From JBAXBF01 sp034429745 (GTDB lineage: Bacteria > Chloroflexota > Anaerolineae > Anaerolineales > DRKV01): a stretch of DNA of 19,455 nt. The DNA lies in the NCBI GenBank assembly GCA_034429745.1, contig DAOUFY010000146.1, forward strand, positions 1-19,455, in the 5' to 3' direction. Made by a program: the position numbers and the translations under genes. Of the stretch, positions 15,566 to 19,455 are shown in pieces; position 1 is the stretch's first letter, and each line of letters starts with the position of its first letter. The notes under the pieces are model-generated. The model was not told the DNA's origin and did not search any database. It was given only the letters and a program-made list of their open reading frames with translations.

Positions 15566-16144
15566 ATGCAGCCCTATCAAGAATTTCTTGATGAAATCAT
15601 TATTCCTGAGGATATGCTCAAAGCAAAAGTAAAAGAATTAGGGGAACAAATCAGCCGCGATTATGAAGGCCAGGACTTGCTACTTGTATGCATCTTGCGC
15701 GGGGGTATTTATTTTTTAATTGACCTTAGCCGCCATATTACCGTACCCCATAATATTGACTTTATGGCAGTTACCTCCTACGGAGTAGGTGTACGCGAAA
15801 GCCGCGGCAGAGCTCGCATTACCTTAGACCTTACAACCGATATCAGCGGCCGTAATGTCTTGTTGGTTGAAGATATTGTAGATAGCGGTCATACCTTAGC
15901 CGCCGTTATTGAATTGCTTCGTTCGCGTCACCCCAATTCACTAAAGACATGTCTGCTGCTTGATAAAACCTCGCGGCGTGAAGTTTTCGTTCCTGTTGAT
16001 TATCTAGGTTTTCAAATTCCTGATAAATTCGTCTTCGGTTATGGATTAGATATGGACGAGTATTACCGCAATTTACCCTTCATCGGATCAGTCAACATAG
16101 AAAAATATGTCCCTCCTGAACCACCATACATCTACAACGCCTAA
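15566..16144 (+). CDS. hpt: Hypoxanthine phosphoribosyltransferase
   Basis: The enzyme converts hypoxanthine or guanine plus PRPP into IMP or GMP for purine salvage. The 192 residues include the flexible loop MAVTSYG (67-73). The PRPP-binding motif is VLLVEDIVDSGHTL (98-111), with E101, D102 and D106. K134 in LLDKTSRR is the expected purine-contact Lys, and the C-terminal VDYLGFQIPDKFVFGYGLDMDE (with its aromatic stacking residue) is typical. GAGAGGTG lies upstream of the ATG. With tdk it makes a nucleoside and base salvage pair. The next gene starts 38 nt before its stop. Confidence 0.96.
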   Translation: MQPYQEFLDEIIIPEDMLKAKVKELGEQISRDYEGQDLLLVCILRGGIYFLIDLSRHITVPHNIDFMAVTSYGVGVRESRGRARITLDLTTDISGRNVLLVEDIVDSGHTLAAVIELLRSRHPNSLKTCLLLDKTSRREVFVPVDYLGFQIPDKFVFGYGLDMDEYYRNLPFIGSVNIEKYVPPEPPYIYNA

Positions 16145-17669
16145 CAGCAGCTTTCCTACTTCCTTTCATCATACTCTTTTCTCCCTTTTTCCCTCTCATA
16201 CCGCAGTGTATCTTGTTGGGGGAGCAATAAGGGATTTACTCTTAAACCGCGAAAGCCATGATTTGGATTTCATTGTTGACGGCAATGCACGTCAAATAGC
16301 TCGTAAAATTGCCAACGCTTTGCAAGCTTCCTATTATTCCCTAAATGAAGAATATGACGCAGGCCGCATTCTCCATAAGGTCAACAACCGGACGCTTGTG
16401 ATTGATATCGCAGCTATGCGTGGCGGTGGTTTAACCGAGGACCTGCAGTTACGCGATTTCACTATCAATGCCATGGCAATGGATATTCATCAAGAGCCCC
16501 TTAAACTCATTGATCCTTTGGGAGGAGCAAAAGACCTCAAAGATAAAGTTTTACGTGCCTGTTCACCGCATGCTTTTGAGCAAGATCCCGTACGCATTTT
16601 GCGTGCCGTTCGTTTTGCATTTGAGCTCAATTTCAGCCTTGAAGCTAACACAAAATCTTGGCTGAAAGAAGCAATCCCTTTGCTAGAAAACCCTTCGGTA
16701 GAGCGTTTGCGGGATGAATTATGGCGTATTTTTGCCGGCAAACACCCAGCTGCCGCGTTGAGAACTTTGCATGTACTAGGTGCTTTTTCCATTCTTTTCC
16801 CTGAAGTTGCTTCTTTAGCAAATGTAAAACAATCCACTCCTCATGTCTATGATGCCTTTATCCATACCCTAACCCTTATAGACAAACTTGATCTCATCTT
16901 TACTTGGCTCTGTTATGGAAAACGCCCCGATTCAGCACAAGAGGAATCAAATCTTTTTCTAGGCATGCTGGATAGCGTTCTAGGGAAATATCGTCCTTAT
17001 TTTTATGCACATTTCAACAACCAGGGAAACATGGAACACCTCAAAGGACGATTATTCTTCGCTGGTTTATACCATGATGTCGGTAAAGCACTTACCCAAG
17101 AAGCAGATGAAAATGGAGAGTATCATTTTTTCAATCACGATCAGATTGGTGCAAAAATCGCTGCTGAAAAAGCCTCTGCTCTACATCTCAGCAATGAAGA
17201 CATTCAAGCAGTGAATACCATCATCACCCACCATATTCGCCCCATTTACCTCTTTCTTAGCAATCAGCCCCCTAGCCGTCGAGCTGTCTATCGTTTCTTT
17301 CGAGATGCCGGCAATCAGGGGGTGGACATCATCTTGCTTTCCCTCGCCGACTATCTGGCAGCCGTTGACTATACCTTGAACCAAAAAGAATGGGAACGCA
17401 TGCTGCTTACTGCCAACACCCTGCTTGAAGCATGGTGGGAAAAGCGAGAAGAGCAAGTTCAGCCGCCGCCACTCATTAACGGCAATCAGCTTATGCAAGC
17501 CTTAGGACTTAGCCCCAGCAAAAAAGTTGGTGAACTGCTTGAAGCCATTCGCGAAGCTCAAGCGGAGGGTAATATTAAAACTGCAGATGAAGCATTAGCT
17601 CTTGCCCGCAGTCTGCTCTTGAACGAGAAGTCTGACGAGGGCGATCTCCGGCGGACAGCCAATCCGTAA
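16107..17669 (+). CDS. cca: tRNA nucleotidyltransferase (CCA- or A-adding, class II) with HD domain
   Basis: This enzyme adds all or part of the 3' CCA end of tRNA. The head domain has VYLVGGAIRDLLL (34-46) and the catalytic DLDF (D52, D54), then LRDFTINAMA (115-124), DPVRILRAVRFA (160-171) and ERLRDEL (199-205). A central HD domain has LYHDVGKA (321-328), with H323/D324, and HH at 375-376. The length is 520. Whether it adds CCA or only A cannot be told from sequence alone, and HD-type enzymes of both sorts exist. The ATG has no clear Shine-Dalgarno and lies inside hpt, so translation is probably coupled. Its first 30 residues are His/Ser/Thr/Phe-rich and match nothing. The last 24 codons overlap the converging metallophosphoesterase gene. 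Confidence 0.92.
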   Translation: MSLLNHHTSTTPNSSFPTSFHHTLFSLFPSHTAVYLVGGAIRDLLLNRESHDLDFIVDGNARQIARKIANALQASYYSLNEEYDAGRILHKVNNRTLVIDIAAMRGGGLTEDLQLRDFTINAMAMDIHQEPLKLIDPLGGAKDLKDKVLRACSPHAFEQDPVRILRAVRFAFELNFSLEANTKSWLKEAIPLLENPSVERLRDELWRIFAGKHPAAALRTLHVLGAFSILFPEVASLANVKQSTPHVYDAFIHTLTLIDKLDLIFTWLCYGKRPDSAQEESNLFLGMLDSVLGKYRPYFYAHFNNQGNMEHLKGRLFFAGLYHDVGKALTQEADENGEYHFFNHDQIGAKIAAEKASALHLSNEDIQAVNTIITHHIRPIYLFLSNQPPSRRAVYRFFRDAGNQGVDIILLSLADYLAAVDYTLNQKEWERMLLTANTLLEAWWEKREEQVQPPPLINGNQLMQALGLSPSKKVGELLEAIREAQAEGNIKTADEALALARSLLLNEKSDEGDLRRTANP

Positions 17670-18482
17670 ATGAGCAGAGGATGTACCTAAGCCACTATTG
17701 GTGTAAAGCTGCATTCCTTTAAATCGGTATAATCCACGCGGATATTTACGTCCGGCGCGCGGCAGCCAAGGAGATCCAATCCAAGGCAGTCGAATTTGCC
17801 CCCCATGACTATGCCCTGAAAGTTGCAGCCCTATCTTCCCGCTTGCAGCATATTGATCTGCATTATCCGGCTCGTGAACGATTAATACGTTAGCATTCTT
17901 ATAATGCAATTTTGGCAAGAGCGCACCTAAATCATCCTGATGATAATAGGAGCAATCCAACCCGATGAGATAGAGCTTTTGTCCTTCACGGCTGATCTCA
18001 ACCAAACGGTTATCTAAGAAAACCCCTCCACCCTGTTCAATGATGCGTTTGAATTCTTTTTTTTCAGCATAGCAATCGTGATTGCCCCGCACCACCACAA
18101 CGCCTTCCGGTGCTTGTAGCTGATGCAAAAATTCTTCATATTGCGGCAAATACCCCAAAGTAGCTGAAGATACAAGATCACCACTGATAATGATCAAATG
18201 CGGTATTATGCTGTTTATCAATGCAGCAATCCGTTCTAGCATAAAAGGTTTTACCCAAGTGCCAAGATGAATATCGCTTACGTGGGCAATTCTAAAACCA
18301 TCAAACTGAGGTGGAAGATTTTTCATGGCAATGTTCACATCTTTAATCCATACTTGCTCCTCAATATTGAGCCGCTCGGGAAAGTAATTTTCAACCATCG
18401 TAAATGTACGATTGATAAAAGAGCCAATCACCCTACGGACAACGTTGTTCTCTAAACGGAGGGGTTCACCCCGATCTGACAT
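17595..18482 (-). CDS. Calcineurin-like metallophosphoesterase (YkuE/YaeI/LpxG-like)
   Basis: This is a two-metal phosphoesterase of unknown substrate. All five motifs are present: DIH (D70, H72), GDLV (D102), GNHD (N134, H135), VHEPD (H203) and GHSHGGQ (H224, H226). The end of the family, GCPPEIALVRL, is at 275-285. Relatives act on lipids or nucleotides such as UDP-diacylglucosamine, but Chloroflexota-like cells usually lack lipid A, so I assign no substrate. Unlike many relatives it has no N-terminal membrane helix, and the first 50 residues are polar. GAAAGG lies about nine bases before the ATG. The gene converges on cca with a 75-nt antisense overlap. Confidence 0.9.
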   Translation of the reverse strand: MSDRGEPLRLENNVVRRVIGSFINRTFTMVENYFPERLNIEEQVWIKDVNIAMKNLPPQFDGFRIAHVSDIHLGTWVKPFMLERIAALINSIIPHLIIISGDLVSSATLGYLPQYEEFLHQLQAPEGVVVVRGNHDCYAEKKEFKRIIEQGGGVFLDNRLVEISREGQKLYLIGLDCSYYHQDDLGALLPKLHYKNANVLIVHEPDNADQYAASGKIGLQLSGHSHGGQIRLPWIGSPWLPRAGRKYPRGLYRFKGMQLYTNSGLGTSSAHLRIGCPPEIALVRLLVQEQTAGKS

Positions 18483-18530
18483 AAAAGAACCCTTTCATTG
18501 ACTACATAGAATAACCATAATCATAAACGA

Positions 18531-18559
18531 AAAGGAGCAGGCATGCAACCTGTTCCTTT
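18531..18559 (-). terminator. Possible terminator for the phasin-like gene
   Basis: Read on the minus strand, AAAGGAACAGG (18549-18559) pairs with CCTGCTCCTTT (18531-18541). This gives an 11-bp stem with one G-U pair and a 7-nt loop, followed by TCGTTTATG. It lies 97 nt after the phasin stop and 48 nt before the metallophosphoesterase start. The T-run is short, so termination may be partial and allow read-through. Confidence 0.42.
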
Positions 18560-18593
18560 CAGCATACTATATAAAGAGGCACTCAATCATTTT

Positions 18594-18631
18594 CGCCGAA
18601 GCCCATCCTCCATATTTCTTGGGCTTCAGCG
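18594..18631 (-). other. Hairpin in the 3' region of the phasin transcript
   Basis: GAAGCCCA (18598-18605) and TGGGCTTC (18620-18627) pair perfectly. After one mismatch, three more pairs extend the stem to 18594 and 18631. The 14-nt loop reads, on the minus strand, AGAAATATGGAGGA and so exposes GGAGG. There is no T-run after it on either strand, so it is not a standard terminator. It starts 25 nt after the phasin stop. Confidence 0.4.
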
Positions 18632-18655
18632 TGTACAATGCTTGTATCTCGGTTC

Positions 18656-19024
18656 TCAGCTCTTCTTCATTTCTTCAATCTTTTTCGAAAGTGCATCCAC
18701 CTGATTCATCAGCGCTTCAATATCACTTTTTGTTGGGATATTCAAGCGGGCTAGGGCTTGTTCCAAACGTTTGTCAAACTCCGCGTCAGCCTTTTTAAAT
18801 CCCTCCTTGCGGCGGCTGATTACCTCATCAATCAACTTACGCGCGTCTTTTTCAGCAATCTCACCTTTTTCTGCCATTTTTTGGATGAACTTTTCCAGCT
18901 CATCCTGCGCCACAACCGCTGCACCTATAGAAGCTAACACCAGCTTTCGCAAAGTAGAAAGCACCGAAGGCGATTCACTTTCCATCACATCCTCTGCATC
19001 CACACTAGTTTCCCTTTTCTTCAT
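18656..19024 (-). CDS. Phasin-family (PHA granule-associated) coiled-coil protein
   Basis: The 122 residues look like the PhaI/PhaF phasin family. A hydrophobic helix, VLSTLRKLVLASIGAAVVAQ (21-40), leads into DELEKFIQKMAEKGEIAEKDA (41-61), KLIDEVISRRKEGFKKADAE, and then a C-terminal heptad-like coiled coil ending ALSKKIEEMKKS. The first 18 residues are polar and acidic. Family members coat polyhydroxyalkanoate granules, but many Chloroflexota carry copies without obvious PHA genes, so the role here is open; a membrane- or lipid-surface-associated protein is another possibility. AAGGAGGT lies 6 nt before the ATG, among the strongest ribosome sites in the window. The promoter upstream overlaps a perfect palindrome. 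Confidence 0.75.
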   Translation of the reverse strand: MKKRETSVDAEDVMESESPSVLSTLRKLVLASIGAAVVAQDELEKFIQKMAEKGEIAEKDARKLIDEVISRRKEGFKKADAEFDKRLEQALARLNIPTKSDIEALMNQVDALSKKIEEMKKS

Positions 19025-19060
19025 AACAACCTCCTTATCTTTGAGAAAAATCTAATTAAC

Positions 19061-19085
19061 ACTTATAACGCGCTGCGTTATAAGT
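19061..19085. promoter_or_regulatory. Perfect 11-bp palindrome, likely operator of the phasin-like gene
   Basis: ACTTATAACGC (19061-19071) and GCGTTATAAGT (19075-19085) are exact inverted repeats around GCT. The site overlaps the edge of the -10 element and the predicted start of the minus-strand phasin promoter, where a repressor would block transcription. Since transcription would start inside the right arm, the RNA could not form the full hairpin, which favours a DNA-binding site. Confidence 0.6.
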
Positions 19086-19111
19086 ATAACATAAAAACTA
19101 TAAAAGATCAA
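19083..19111 (-). promoter_or_regulatory. Promoter of the phasin-like gene
   Basis: On the minus strand TTGATC (19106-19111), a 17-base spacer and TATACT (19083-19088) make a good sigma-70 match (four and five of six). The predicted start is near 19076, about 50 nt before the phasin ATG. Confidence 0.6.
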
Positions 19112-19155
19112 CAACCTCAAAGAAAGGATATAAGTGTATGAGATTTTATAAATAT

Positions 19156-19455
19156 TTATACTTCTCTGTTTTTAGATGATCTCACCATTATATAGAGAAT
19201 TACCGCCAACCAAAGTATTATCCCCCCTTGTAAAGCATACATTTCCCATGACATAGAAAAGCCAAAATTCATATAAAAGGCTTGGCTGAACCCATTTTTC
19301 CAATCCAAATTCATCCGATACCATATTTTTGAAAAAACAAGTGATATAACTAAGAAAAACCACATAAAGGATGGCTTTAAATGTATTTCATTCAAAGCCA
19401 AAGAGACTAATATTATAAAAAACGGCACTGCGGCAATTAAAACTCTCGACTCGGA
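19156..19455 (-). CDS. C-terminal part of a polytopic membrane protein, cut by the window edge
   Basis: The frame is open to the right edge, so the gene starts outside the window; a GTG at 19428 is in frame but the reading continues upstream as SESRVLIAAV. About 99 residues are visible. Three hydrophobic segments are clear: VLIAAVPFFIILVSLAL, SFMWFFLVISLVFSKIWY and GGIILWLAVILYIMV. Between the last two is a loop rich in aromatic residues, and a short basic tail SSKNREV ends the protein. The SESRVL start resembles the last loop of some large envelope glycosyltransferase-like proteins, but that is too little for a name. Confidence 0.6.
   Translation of the reverse strand, partial: SESRVLIAAVPFFIILVSLALNEIHLKPSFMWFFLVISLVFSKIWYRMNLDWKNGFSQAFYMNFGFSMSWEMYALQGGIILWLAVILYIMVRSSKNREV

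Noticed and set aside
18543..18704. A 53-codon plus-strand reading frame with AGGAG five bases before its ATG
   Set aside because: The purine tract is also one arm of a hairpin, the frame runs opposite the end of the phasin gene, and the peptide resembles nothing I know. Most likely chance.
1..19455. tRNA genes, CRISPR arrays, insertion sequences or defence genes
   Set aside because: None seen on either strand: no cloverleaf, no regularly spaced repeats, no transposase-like product. Gene content is core metabolism.

Overview
The window looks like chromosomal housekeeping DNA from a moderately AT-rich bacterium. My best guess is the phylum Chloroflexota, class Anaerolineae or a relative. That guess rests on inference: a PHA-type phasin with no PHA genes beside it, a DUF4914-like gene, and the style of the cobalamin adenosyltransferase and Rel proteins. 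I see no tRNA, rRNA, CRISPR array, insertion sequence or phage gene.

Left block (1-6860, minus strand). Position 1-24 is the first eight codons of a gene that leaves the window, with its promoter at 100-128. The block then holds a glycogen operon read right to left: glgA (TTG start), glgC, malQ, a PduO-type cobalamin adenosyltransferase and an Hpt-REC-REC-GGDEF diguanylate cyclase. From glgC to the cyclase every junction overlaps (11 nt, 8 nt, 1 nt), so glycogen metabolism, cofactor activation and c-di-GMP signalling are probably co-transcribed.

Middle block. surE, hisF, hisI and hisE run on the plus strand as one probable operon. They end 2 nt from the stop codon of a converging long Rel (ppGpp synthetase/hydrolase). 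Divergent from rel is a 622-residue DUF4914-like protein. Motif by motif it matches ATP-dependent PEP carboxykinase: KKG metal lysine, HCSA metal histidine, P-loop and acidic DD.

Ribosomal block (13526-14883, plus strand). A perfect TTGACA-N17-TATAAT promoter drives rplU, rpmA and rpmE through a leader that starts with a 9-bp hairpin. A 12-bp-stem terminator closes the unit. The rpmE product is unusual: a normal zinc-type L31 is followed by a domain that closely resembles the RNA polymerase alpha-subunit C-terminal domain.

Right block. tdk, hpt and a tRNA nucleotidyltransferase (plus strand) form a salvage/tRNA-maturation operon. The nucleotidyltransferase overlaps the 3' end of a converging metallophosphoesterase gene by 75 nt. 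Further right, on the minus strand, is a phasin-like coiled-coil gene whose promoter carries a perfect 11-bp palindrome. Last is the C-terminal part of a membrane protein cut by the window edge.

The strongest candidates for something new are the L31-alphaCTD fusion, the PEPCK-like DUF4914 protein, the c-di-GMP gene inside the glycogen operon, and a Rel protein that combines an intact hydrolase motif with a RelA-type EFDD synthetase motif.
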